NCBI RefSeq assembly: GCF_001724605.1 | Contig: NZ_MEEX01000013.1 | Location: forward strand, 1 to 64,000 | Source: Phenylobacterium sp. SCN 70-31 | Lineage (GTDB): Bacteria; Pseudomonadota; Alphaproteobacteria; Caulobacterales; Caulobacteraceae | Reading direction: 5' to 3' | DNA length: 64,000 bases | In this document: positions 7,988 through 15,300 of the stretch, one piece after another | How the letters are laid out: every line of letters starts with the position of its first letter | Numbering within the stretch: position 1 is the stretch's first letter | Made by a program: the position numbers and the translations under genes | Notes under the pieces: model-generated | Told to the model about the DNA's origin: nothing | What the model saw: the letters and a program-made list of their open reading frames with translations, nothing else | Database searches by the model: none

Positions 7988-9494
7988 AAGGCTTTACCGC
8001 AGACTCAGCGGCCCTCGCCACGGCGGGCGCAGTAGGCGTGAACGCCGCCTTGCGGGCGGCTTTCGCCGTCTGATCGCCCGCGTCCGCCAACGTCTCCACC
8101 GCTGCGTCGTAATCAAGATCCGCCACGATCCGCTCGTCCCCAAACAGATCGCGTACCGCGTCGGTGGCGGCGTCGTAGGCAACCGCTCCAATGGCAGTGT
8201 CGTTGGCGCCGCATCGCAGTTGTTCGACCTCAGAAGCGCGCACACCGCGGCTCACAGCACAGCGGACGCGGTCCCCGTGCAGGCCGAGCCGCGTGATCGC
8301 TAGGGGCCCGTACTCGAAGCCGATCTGCAGACCGAGACCTTCCGTATCGATGTCCTTGTCGGACAGCTTCTCGACGGCCAACGCGAAGCTGCTCCGCATC
8401 GCCCCTGCGCAAAGCGTGCCGCTGCTTACAGTCGCTTGATCGTACGTGGTGAAGGCGGTGCCTTCGCATAGGACGGCGTGAATGCAGTCTCCAACAAAGC
8501 GGAACTTCAAGCCGGCGAACTCCGACGTAGCAACGCGATCAAGCTCTGCTCGGATGACGTGCAGCACCCTGACAACGTCCTCTGCATTGTCCTCGATGTT
8601 GCGGCGGACGAAGGCTGTGAAGCCATCAAGGTCGCCGTACAGCGACAGCGCATCTTGACGCCGTGAATTGCCTGGCGTCAGCGCGCTGACATCGAGGTCG
8701 CGGAATGGCGGCGTGTGCGCCGAGAAGGCGAACGATCCGATTGGGTTCTTCGCGAGATCGTCGCGCCACTCCTTCGTGATCTCGGACTTTGTGACGGGGA
8801 GGTCGGCGGCCTCCTCCGATGTAGCGATCTCGTCCGCCGTTAGGGCGACGTCTCTCGGGATGTTCACCTCATCAAGGCCGATAGCTTTGCGGGCGTTGTT
8901 AGTCAGGAAAATCCCACCGCGCTGGCCTGCCGCCAGCTTTGCGGCGAGGTTAGCGGGATCGCCGAGGAAAAGGGGTTCCCGATATCCGCTTCGCCCATTG
9001 TTCACCGCGAGCGCTTCGCCGGAATCGATGCCGACGCGAACCTTGGCGTTGGGAATTTGCTCATCGTCGTCGCCCGTCTCCGCGAGGACGTCGATAACAA
9101 GTTTGGCGATGGCAACGGCCCGGTGAACGCGATCTGCTTCTGACGCTTCCCCGTATGGCTTGGTGACTATGCCGTGTAGGCGCTGGTTATGAAAATCGAC
9201 ACGCTTTGCGCCGGCCCTTGAAAATGTTCGAGCGACGGCGCGATAGTGCTGATTTAGGAAGCGGAGGGTGCGCTTGTGGCAAGTCTCTCCCTCCTTCTGC
9301 GTTACTGCAAGCATGTCGTCGAGATTGAGAATGTCGACATACACATGCGCGGCGTTCACGCGGTACGCCTTATTTGTAGGAATATTCTCGAGTGAGAGGT
9401 CGCGTTTGTAGTCGGCGACTTCGACCTTTTCGACGTCCTTGAGCTTCGCGTCGATATGTTTCGCGGCTCGGTCGCTGTTCCAAGTATGCGTCAT
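7977..9494 (-). CDS. Pycsar-type nucleotide cyclase (class III cyclase fold, two cyclase domains)
   Basis: Start ATG 9494 is preceded by GGAG seven bases upstream, giving 505 residues. Two class III cyclase homology domains are visible. Domain 1 (about 48-210) has HVYVDILNLDD (Asp54), VRVGIDSGEAL and FLGDPANLAAKLA, but the position of the second metal Asp is occupied by Gln104. Domain 2 (about 282-450) has YGDLDGFTAF (Asp288) and KFRFVGDCIHAV (Asp336), so it keeps both metal-binding aspartates. This arrangement fits PycC-like enzymes, which make cCMP or cUMP in response to phage; the base made cannot be read from sequence. The C-terminus ends in Lys, not Gly. First gene of the three-gene operon; stop codon overlaps the next gene by 11 bases. 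Confidence 0.8.
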   Translation of the reverse strand: MTHTWNSDRAAKHIDAKLKDVEKVEVADYKRDLSLENIPTNKAYRVNAAHVYVDILNLDDMLAVTQKEGETCHKRTLRFLNQHYRAVARTFSRAGAKRVDFHNQRLHGIVTKPYGEASEADRVHRAVAIAKLVIDVLAETGDDDEQIPNAKVRVGIDSGEALAVNNGRSGYREPLFLGDPANLAAKLAAGQRGGIFLTNNARKAIGLDEVNIPRDVALTADEIATSEEAADLPVTKSEITKEWRDDLAKNPIGSFAFSAHTPPFRDLDVSALTPGNSRRQDALSLYGDLDGFTAFVRRNIEDNAEDVVRVLHVIRAELDRVATSEFAGLKFRFVGDCIHAVLCEGTAFTTYDQATVSSGTLCAGAMRSSFALAVEKLSDKDIDTEGLGLQIGFEYGPLAITRLGLHGDRVRCAVSRGVRASEVEQLRCGANDTAIGAVAYDAATDAVRDLFGDERIVADLDYDAAVETLADAGDQTAKAARKAAFTPTAPAVARAAESAVKPYAK

Positions 9495-9987
9495 GGGGCA
9501 ACTCCAGGTTGGAAATTGCCCGGCGGTGAGGTGTTCGTTGCAACTTGTTGTGCGGGATACTCGCGCACAGTAAGGATCACCCCACCGGCTCGGGCGAGTC
9601 GGTGAATACGGGGGGCGGCCGCTCGGCACCGGGAAGTATCGAAGCGGTCGTCCCTTCCGCAGCGAACTTCGCTGCGACGCTCACTACGGCCACGCTAGAG
9701 CTTGGTCGACGCGAGGCTGAAAGACCTTGCGATTTGGCTGTTCGGAACAGGTCAACTGTCGCGGCCCCAGCCCCGGGGAACCCGGTATCGGCTGATTTGC
9801 GATTCGAGCCAACGAAAAATTAACCCGCCCTCAGGCTATGCCGATTCGTAGTCGCATGGCCACTACCTTGTCAACATATAGTGGTCCAGGTCGCACGCAG
9901 CGCGATATGCTGAGTCCCGCCAGCTATCTTCGTCATACTTCCAAGGCTATCGAGTTCGCGATATGTTCGCAAGCGTGTTGCCCTTTC
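9495..9987. other. 493-base intergenic region upstream of the cyclase operon
   Basis: No convincing gene is seen; a 92-codon plus-strand frame here has no family resemblance and atypical composition. The stretch 9830-9970 is noticeably AT-richer than the flanking host genes and probably belongs to the foreign island, so the right island boundary lies somewhere between here and 9988. It should hold the promoter of the cyclase operon (reading leftward), but I cannot place -35 and -10 boxes with confidence. A 19-base palindrome at 9658-9676 is listed separately. Confidence 0.5.
9658..9676. promoter_or_regulatory. Perfect 19-base palindrome upstream of the Pycsar-like operon
   Basis: CGCAGCGAA and TTCGCTGCG are perfect 9-base inverted arms around a single C. 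It lies about 165 bases upstream of the cyclase start. It could be a regulator binding site or a transcript hairpin; there is no regulator gene in the operon. Confidence 0.4.
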
Positions 9988-10731
9988 TCACCCCACCCAC
10001 GCCCCGCCGTTCGCGTGGATGACCTGCCCCTGCACGAACCGCCCCCCATCCCCCAGCAGGAAGTCCACCACGGCGGCGTAGTCGGCGCCTTCGGTGAGGC
10101 GGCCGGAGGGGTTGGCTCGGGCGCCGCGGTCCAGGGCGCGTTCGGCGGCGGCGTCGCTGCCGGCCATCCTGGCGACCGAGGTGGTGGCGACCAGGCCCGG
10201 GGCGACGGCGTTGATGCGGACGCCGAGGGGGGCGAGTTCGGGGACGAGGTAGCGGATCAGGCTCTCGGCCAGGGCCTTGCCGCAGCCCAGGGCGGCGTAG
10301 TTGGGCAGGGCCTGGCGCGCGCCGGCGCTGGTGATGAAGACGACGCCGGAGCCCCGCGTCAGCCAGGGCCGGGCGGCCTGGACCAGATAGAGCAGCGACA
10401 GGCCGTTGGTGCGGATCGCGGCCTCGAAGGCGCCCAGGTCGGCGTCGAGCAGGGCGGTCGGATAGATCGCCGCGGCGCTGTGGACGATGTGGAGCGGACC
10501 GCCCAGTTCGCCCGCCTCGCGCACCAGGCGGGCGCAGTCGTCGGGCCGGCCCACGTCGGCGCGCACGGCGCGGGCCCGCGGCCCCAGCCGGGCGACGGCG
10601 GCCTCGGCGGCCTCTGCGTCGGCATGCCAGCCCAGGACCAGCGGCTCGCCGTCGTGCTGGCCCTGGGCCGCCAGGTGTTCGGCGATGGCCAGGCCGATGC
10701 CCTTGGTCCCGCCGGTGATCAGAATGGTCAT
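9988..10731 (-). CDS. Short-chain dehydrogenase/reductase, FabL-like (Tyr-x6-Lys type)
   Basis: 247 residues from ATG 10731. A Rossmann fold is shown by TGGTKGIGLAIAEHL at the N-terminus and RADVGRPDD for the adenine pocket. The active-site region is ITSAGARQALPNYAALGCGK: Tyr and Lys are separated by six residues, as in FabI/FabL enoyl-ACP reductases, instead of the three of classical SDRs. The C-terminal VINAVAPG-like IRINAVAPG and GQVIHANGG match the SDR fold. An enoyl-ACP or related carbonyl reductase is the likely activity, with NADPH the likely cofactor, but the substrate is unknown. It is the first recognisable host gene to the right of the foreign operon. Confidence 0.85.
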   Translation of the reverse strand: MTILITGGTKGIGLAIAEHLAAQGQHDGEPLVLGWHADAEAAEAAVARLGPRARAVRADVGRPDDCARLVREAGELGGPLHIVHSAAAIYPTALLDADLGAFEAAIRTNGLSLLYLVQAARPWLTRGSGVVFITSAGARQALPNYAALGCGKALAESLIRYLVPELAPLGVRINAVAPGLVATTSVARMAGSDAAAERALDRGARANPSGRLTEGADYAAVVDFLLGDGGRFVQGQVIHANGGAWVG

Positions 10732-10839
10732 GCCCGTCGCCCCCGTCCCGTCCCGTTTTCGCGGAGCCTAACAGATGCGGCGGGCGAGAGGATCGCGCCT
10801 GGGCCGGGGCCGATACGTAAGGCGGCCCGCGACGAGGTA

Positions 10840-10856
10840 GTATGTTCGTCCTATTC
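10840..10856. repeat. 17-base direct repeat, copy A
   Basis: GTATGTTCGTCCTATTC is found identically at 12103-12119. The two copies bracket the LuxR-type gene and lie upstream of, or beyond, its ends. Function unknown. Confidence 0.6.
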
Positions 10857-10884
10857 AGCCGAGCCGGCCCCGGTGCTAGCCCTG

Positions 10885-10920
10885 GGGTCCCTTCGGGGAG
10901 GGGGACCCTGCTCAGCAGGG
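10885..10920. terminator. Two overlapping hairpins downstream of the LuxR-type gene
   Basis: GGGTCCC (10885-10891) pairs with GGGACCC (10902-10908), and the overlapping CCCTGCT/AGCAGGG (10906-10920) forms a second, mutually exclusive hairpin. For the minus-strand regulator gene that ends at 11022 this is a possible terminator region. No T-run is present. Confidence 0.3.
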
Positions 10921-11021
10921 CGTCGGCGTCGGCCATTTCCGCGCATGGCCGATGTCGCCGCCGCCTTCGGGCGGTCCCCGTCCGGACAGCCGCCGCCGCC
11001 CGGCGGGACGCGTCCCCTGGG

Positions 11022-11975
11022 CTAGCCGGCCGGCCGCGCCAGCGCCTGGATCAGCCCGACCTTCGAGTGGACGTCGAGCTTGAGGTAGACCGAGGCGAGC
11101 TGGTTGCGGACGGTCGAGGGACTGACCCCCGCCCGCCGCGCGATCTCGCCCTGGGTGAGGCCGGCGGCGTAGAGCCGGGCCACGCGCGTCTCGGCCGGCG
11201 TCAGGCCCAGCGCCCCGGCGCCCGAGGCCGCCGCCAGCAGGCGCATGGCGCCTTGGGGTCTGGCGGTGAGGGGTCTGGCGGTGAAGTCCCAGCGGCCCAG
11301 GGTCAGCGATCCGTTCGACTCCGCGAGCAGCGGCGCCAGCACACGGGGGAGGACGGGGCCGCTCCAGCCGGACGCCACCTCGGTCAGCGCCCGGTGGAAC
11401 TCGGCGCCGGCGGCGTGCAGCAGGCCCTGGGCGTCGGCCAGGGCGTAACTCTCGGGCTCGAAGAAGCCCGCGTCGCCGCCGCCGGCCAGGGCGCGATAGT
11501 GGTGGGCGATCTGGGCCTGGCGCCAGGCGGTCATCAGGTGGGGCGACAGGGCCTCGAGCGTCGCCCGGTCGTCCTCGCTGAACGGCCGGTCGATGTCGCT
11601 GCGGAACAGGGTGATCAGTTCGCCCAGGTCGGTCAGCGCGTCTCGCTCGACGATGCCCAGGGCGTGCTCGATGCCGGCGGGCCGCGAGTATTCGCGGTAG
11701 AGGGCCGTCTGGCGATAGGCGTCGGGCGCCATCACGTCCTCGTTGCGCATCGCGCGGCCCGGCTGGGCGACCATGGCGGCGCGGGCGATGTCGTGCGCCT
11801 GCCAGCGCTCGGCGTAGACGATCGTCTCCGACACCGGAAAGTCCAGCAGGCTGACCGTGTGCAGGTGGTTGGTGGAATGGATTCCCGAGCCCCAGACCCC
11901 GGCGTCGAACGGTATGGCGCGCCGCAGCAGCGACAGGGCGGCGGTGCGGAACGCCTCGAACGGCTGGCCGAACAC
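11022..11975 (-). CDS. LuxR-family transcriptional regulator
   Basis: 317 residues from GTG 11975. The C-terminus is a GerE/LuxR helix-turn-helix: LTPAETRVARLYAAGLTQGE, then IARRAGVSPSTVRNQLASVY, then LKLDVHSKVGLIQAL. The N-terminal 250 residues are an uncharacterised sensor-like region containing FDAGVWGSGIHST and FSEDDRATLEALSPHL, a layout shared by many LuxR regulators whose ligands are unknown. It is not an obvious quorum-sensing receptor, since no autoinducer-binding signature is visible. Upstream lies copy B of a 17-base direct repeat. Confidence 0.85.
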   Translation of the reverse strand: MFGQPFEAFRTAALSLLRRAIPFDAGVWGSGIHSTNHLHTVSLLDFPVSETIVYAERWQAHDIARAAMVAQPGRAMRNEDVMAPDAYRQTALYREYSRPAGIEHALGIVERDALTDLGELITLFRSDIDRPFSEDDRATLEALSPHLMTAWRQAQIAHHYRALAGGGDAGFFEPESYALADAQGLLHAAGAEFHRALTEVASGWSGPVLPRVLAPLLAESNGSLTLGRWDFTARPLTARPQGAMRLLAAASGAGALGLTPAETRVARLYAAGLTQGEIARRAGVSPSTVRNQLASVYLKLDVHSKVGLIQALARPAG

Positions 11976-12102
11976 CCCGCCGTACAGTTCGACGAGGACG
12001 GCTTCGGCGCGGCCGGGGGGGAGGTACGCTCACGCGGTCCATGACTGGGGCTACCTAAAGCCGAAGCGCGGCCGTCGAACAGTCCTCAAACGCGGGCGGA
12101 TG

Positions 12103-12119
12103 GTATGTTCGTCCTATTC
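12103..12119. repeat. 17-base direct repeat, copy B
   Basis: Identical to 10840-10856. It sits in the divergent intergenic region between the LuxR-type gene (minus) and the PEP-CTERM gene (plus), about 75 bases upstream of the latter, so it could be an operator. Half-sites GTTC and ATTC are spaced by five bases, unlike the seven of an alphaproteobacterial LexA box. Confidence 0.6.
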
Positions 12120-12194
12120 TGCGCGCCCGCCTCCCGCCTTAACCTTTTTTCGAACCGGCCCGTGTCGCCGGCAGGTCCAGGCGTGGGGTGAGTC

Positions 12195-12725
12195 ATGAAA
12201 TCCAAGGTCCTTGCCTCCGCCGTGGCGGCGGCCTCGCTCGCGGCCGGGGCGGCCCTGGTCGCGGCGCCCGCCCAGGCGGCGGTCATCTACGCCTTCGAGA
12301 GCGGGATCTTCGCGTTCGACTACGTCAGCCCCGGCTATGTGACGGGACCGCTGTTCGTGGATCTGCCGGGCAATGCGAGCTGTGTCGCCTTTGGCGTGAC
12401 CTGCGAAGCCCAGTTCTATCCGTCCGAGGTTGCGAGCTCCGCCTCGGACACGCTCTCGTTCAGGCACGTGTATCCCAGCGGCTTGAGCATCAAGGCGTTC
12501 TTCTACTTCCCCACCGGGGCGTTCTCGACGCCCGGGGCCTATGAGGACGTTCTCACCGAAGCCGGAGAGGTCATCGTCCGGGCTACGCTGACGGTCAGCG
12601 GGCAGCCCGACCCGGGGACGAACCCCGGGGCGATTCCCGAGCCGGCGACCTGGGCGCTGATGATCGGCGGCTTCGGCCTGGCCGGATCGGCGTTGCGCCG
12701 TCGCCGGGCGGTCGAGGCCGTCTGA
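12195..12725 (+). CDS. PEPxxWA-CTERM sorting domain-containing exported protein
   Basis: 176 residues from ATG 12195. The N-terminus is a Sec signal peptide ending near APAQAA (residue 31). The mature part is about 110 residues of beta-rich, Ser/Gly/Tyr-containing sequence with two cysteines (NASCVAFGVTCEAQ) that may form a disulfide. The C-terminus carries the sorting signal IPEPATWALMIGGFGLAG followed by a basic RRRR cluster, typical of proteins processed by an exosortase and delivered to the cell surface or exopolysaccharide. Two more proteins with the same tail are encoded in the window; no exosortase gene is. Confidence 0.85.
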   Translation: MKSKVLASAVAAASLAAGAALVAAPAQAAVIYAFESGIFAFDYVSPGYVTGPLFVDLPGNASCVAFGVTCEAQFYPSEVASSASDTLSFRHVYPSGLSIKAFFYFPTGAFSTPGAYEDVLTEAGEVIVRATLTVSGQPDPGTNPGAIPEPATWALMIGGFGLAGSALRRRRAVEAV

Positions 12726-12742
12726 CCGGCCCGCGGGGCCGG
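12726..12742 (+). terminator. GC-rich hairpin after the PEP-CTERM gene
   Basis: CCGGCCC and GGGCCGG (7-base arms) flank a GCG loop immediately after the stop codon. There is no T-run, so termination may be weak or Rho-assisted. The convergent gene ends 14 bases further on. Confidence 0.45.
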
Positions 12743-12755
12743 CAGCGGGGTAGGC

Positions 12756-13211
12756 TCAGCCCTCCAGACGGACGGGGTCCAGCGGCGTGCCGGGCGGGTA
12801 GTGGTCGCCCACGATCATCATGCCGTCGAGGGTGATGACCGCGGGGAGTTCGGCCCTCTCGTCTCCGGCGAGGGCGGCGGCGTCCAGCTTCGCGATGGCG
12901 GTGCGGCGGGTGGCGGTCTCGGCGACGCTGAGGACCACCCCGTCGGCCGTCGCCTCGATCCAGGGATCGGTCAGCGTCACCGACAGCATCCCGCCGTGGG
13001 CCTTGAACGCCACCTGGCCGCGGAAGCGCCCGACCCCCGACAGGACGCCATCGGCGCCGATGGCCAGATCGCTGTCGTCGGCTGCCTGGAAGACGAACGT
13101 CCCGTCGTCGGCCCGGCCGGCGCCGTCGGTGGTGGCGATCGTTCCGCCCGACCCTTCCACATAGGCCCGGAAGCTCTGCTTCACGCCCCAGATCAGCCTG
13201 TCGATCGCCAT
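12756..13211 (-). CDS. HtaA-domain protein
   Basis: 151 residues from ATG 13211. It opens with LIWGVKQSFRAYVEGSGG, the signature of the HtaA domain, best known from heme-binding surface proteins of corynebacteria. The rest follows the domain pattern: GTFVFQAADD, then GVGRFRGQVAFKAHGGMLSV, then LTDPWIEATADG, ending in a DHYPPGTPLDPVRLEG tail. There is no signal peptide or membrane anchor, so the protein appears cytoplasmic. Heme binding is not shown by this sequence; a role in heme handling is only suggested by family. Confidence 0.7.
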   Translation of the reverse strand: MAIDRLIWGVKQSFRAYVEGSGGTIATTDGAGRADDGTFVFQAADDSDLAIGADGVLSGVGRFRGQVAFKAHGGMLSVTLTDPWIEATADGVVLSVAETATRRTAIAKLDAAALAGDERAELPAVITLDGMMIVGDHYPPGTPLDPVRLEG

Positions 13212-13324
13212 TCTCGTCTCGCGCGCGGAATTTACGTCCACCCATAGCGCGCCCGGCGTCCGCCCTCCAGACGGGAGACGCCCCCTTTGCGCAGCCCCGT
13301 TGCGCCAACCCGTGGCGGCGACGA

Positions 13325-13714
13325 TCAGCCGGAGTCGCCCACGGCGGCGGCGACCAGATCCCGCCAGGTGGGATCGGTGTCGTCCACCAGATCCACGTCG
13401 TCCAGCAGGGCCACGACGCCCTCGCCGTCGGCCAGGATCAGGCCCAGAACCTCCATCACCTCGCCGCCTTCGGACGTGTGGGCTTCGGCCTGGACGGCAA
13501 CAGCCGCCTGTTCGCCGTCGTCGGCCCACCAGATCACCGGCTGGGGCAGCGGCATGTCGATGGGCCTGGGGTCGACCGTGTCGCCCAGGGCGAATATGGC
13601 GCGGCGGGCCTCGACGTCCTCCAGCGCCGCGACACGGCCCGAGAAGGCGGCCAGCCGGCTCCAGTCGTCGACGTCGAAGCCGCCGCCGTCATCGTCGTCG
13701 ATCGGATCGTTCAT
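13325..13714 (-). CDS. Hypothetical acidic protein
   Basis: 129 residues from ATG 13714, strongly acidic (starts MNDPIDDDDGGGFDVDDWSR). It contains RRAIFALGDTVDPRPIDMP and a C-terminal ADGEGVVALLDDVDLVDDTD. No signal peptide or membrane segment. I do not recognise the family. Start and frame are supported by codon use; it may be co-transcribed with the HtaA-domain gene 113 bases downstream. Confidence 0.6.
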   Translation of the reverse strand: MNDPIDDDDGGGFDVDDWSRLAAFSGRVAALEDVEARRAIFALGDTVDPRPIDMPLPQPVIWWADDGEQAAVAVQAEAHTSEGGEVMEVLGLILADGEGVVALLDDVDLVDDTDPTWRDLVAAAVGDSG

Positions 13715-13768
13715 CGGAGGTCCCGGCCAAGGAAGAGTCGCGGGAGCCTACACCGCGCCGGCCGGCTG

Positions 13769-14683
13769 TCAGAAGCTGTAGACGAGGCTGGTGCGCAGGG
13801 TGGTGTCCGTCCCCTTGCGGCCGGCGGGCGGGTCGCTCTCCATCCGCAGGTCGAAGGCCGTGCGCGCCGACAGGTCGTTGCGCAGCTTGGTGGTGAGCGC
13901 GGTGGTGGAGGTGAGGGTGGAGCTCACCGAATCCAGGAAGGCCGTGGTGTTCTGGGTCAGCACCAGCTCGGGCCGCAGGGTCCAGGAGAGGTCGCTGCCG
14001 AAACGCCCCGCGAAGGCCACCTCGTCGGGGGCGTTGTAGTAGCTGACCTGGCGCAACGCCGGCCCGGCCTGGACGTCGAGCCTCAGGTCGGGCCGGTCGA
14101 CCAGCCGGTAGCCGACGCCGACGCTTTCGCTGAAGCGGCTCTTGTAGCCGGCGAACCGGTCGCGCTCGCCCGAAAGCGCCAGGGCCACGAAGGCGCGGCC
14201 GTTCAGCTTCCATTGCCCGGCGTAGCCCGCGGCGTAGCGCTCCTTGGAGACGGCCCCGCGCGAGCGCTGGTACTCGCTGGCCAGCTTGACGTCGTGGCGC
14301 CAGCGCGGCGTCTCCTTGGCGAACGACAGGCCGGCGGTGACGCCCACGTCCTCGGTGTTGCCCGAACTCACGAAGCCGCCCGCCTGGCCCTCGCCGGTCC
14401 AGCCCTGGTAGAGGCGATGCGACGCCAGCCGCTCGATGCGCTCGGCTTCGGCGCGGGCGCGCAGGTCGGCCACCCGCGCGTCGATCTCGCCCGCCGAGCC
14501 GGGATAGGCGCGGCGCGCCACGTCGGCCACCGGGCCGAGCTGGCCGCTGGCCGCCGCGGCGTCCAGCATGCGCGCCACCTCCGGCGGGAGCGGCGGCGGC
14601 GGGGCGTCAGCCCTTGCGGCGACTCCGATGGGGAGGGCGACGCCCAGGGCCAGGCTGGCGGCGAGAAGGGGGCGGATACGCAT
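13769..14683 (-). CDS. DUF481 (YdiY-like) outer membrane protein
   Basis: 304 residues from ATG 14683. A signal peptide (about residues 1-26, ending ARADA) is followed by a helical region and then a beta-rich barrel domain starting GWTGEGQAGGFVSSGNTEDV, the hallmark of the DUF481 family (salt-stress-induced outer membrane protein YdiY of E. coli). The last residue is Phe (SLVYSF), as expected for proteins assembled by the BAM complex. Molecular function is unknown. Confidence 0.85.
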   Translation of the reverse strand: MRIRPLLAASLALGVALPIGVAARADAPPPPLPPEVARMLDAAAASGQLGPVADVARRAYPGSAGEIDARVADLRARAEAERIERLASHRLYQGWTGEGQAGGFVSSGNTEDVGVTAGLSFAKETPRWRHDVKLASEYQRSRGAVSKERYAAGYAGQWKLNGRAFVALALSGERDRFAGYKSRFSESVGVGYRLVDRPDLRLDVQAGPALRQVSYYNAPDEVAFAGRFGSDLSWTLRPELVLTQNTTAFLDSVSSTLTSTTALTTKLRNDLSARTAFDLRMESDPPAGRKGTDTTLRTSLVYSF

Positions 14684-14820
14684 GCGGGCCTCGATTCGCT
14701 GTCGGGCCGATCCGCATCGCCACAGAACGGGGCGACCGTTGGGCCACCGGCGGGCGGCCCGGGCGCGTTCGATCCGTGGGACGTGCGAGTCGGCGCCGGC
14801 AGCTTACCCGCGGATGCGGC

Positions 14821-15168
14821 CTATCGGCACTTCATCGGGCCCCGGTCGATCTCGCGGCCCAGCAGGCCGCCGCCCACGGCGCCCAGGATCGTCCCGGCGG
14901 TGCGGTTGTCGCCGCCGTCGATCTCGCGGCCGACCAGCGCGCCGACGGCGGCGCCGATGACCAGGCCGGTCGTGCCGTTGTCGCGCTTGCAGTAGTAGCG
15001 GCCGTCGCGCCCGCGCCAGACGCGGTCGCGGCTGACGGCCACCGGCTCGACATAGCGGCCTTGGCGGTCGTAGCGGTGATGATGCTTGCCGTGCGGCGGA
15101 TCGGCCGCGACGGGCAGGGCGGGGATGGCGAAGGCGGCGATGGTGGCCGCCAGGACCAGCTTGCGCAT
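14821..15168 (-). CDS. Glycine-zipper 2TM-domain protein (17-kDa surface antigen-like)
   Basis: 115 residues from ATG 15168. Signal peptide (about 1-22, ending PVAAD), a His-rich segment (PHGKHHHRYDRQGRY), then RDGRYYCKRDNGTTGLVIGA and a glycine zipper of two hydrophobic GxxxG-type stretches (AAVGALVGREI and GAVGGGLLGREI). This is the common periplasmic/outer membrane small protein of the Rickettsia 17-kDa antigen family. There is no lipobox cysteine after the signal peptide. Confidence 0.8.
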   Translation of the reverse strand: MRKLVLAATIAAFAIPALPVAADPPHGKHHHRYDRQGRYVEPVAVSRDRVWRGRDGRYYCKRDNGTTGLVIGAAVGALVGREIDGGDNRTAGTILGAVGGGLLGREIDRGPMKCR

Positions 15169-15300
15169 GGCGTGTCTCCTCGTCTCGATGCGGCCGGGGC
15201 CTCCGGAGTCGGGGGGAGCCCGTCGGCGCGCGGCGTGGCCATGGCAACGGCCAACCCCGGGCCCGGGTTCCTCGAAAGGCGTCCCCGGCGCGGTTCCGAC

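Noticed and set aside
9545..9823. 92-codon plus-strand frame upstream of the cyclase operon
   Set aside because: No domain, no ribosome binding site, and it covers the likely promoter region of the operon on the other strand.
10840..10856. LexA (SOS) box for the GTTC-containing direct repeats
   Set aside because: The two half-sites GTTC and ATTC are five bases apart; the alphaproteobacterial box needs GTTC with seven-base spacing.
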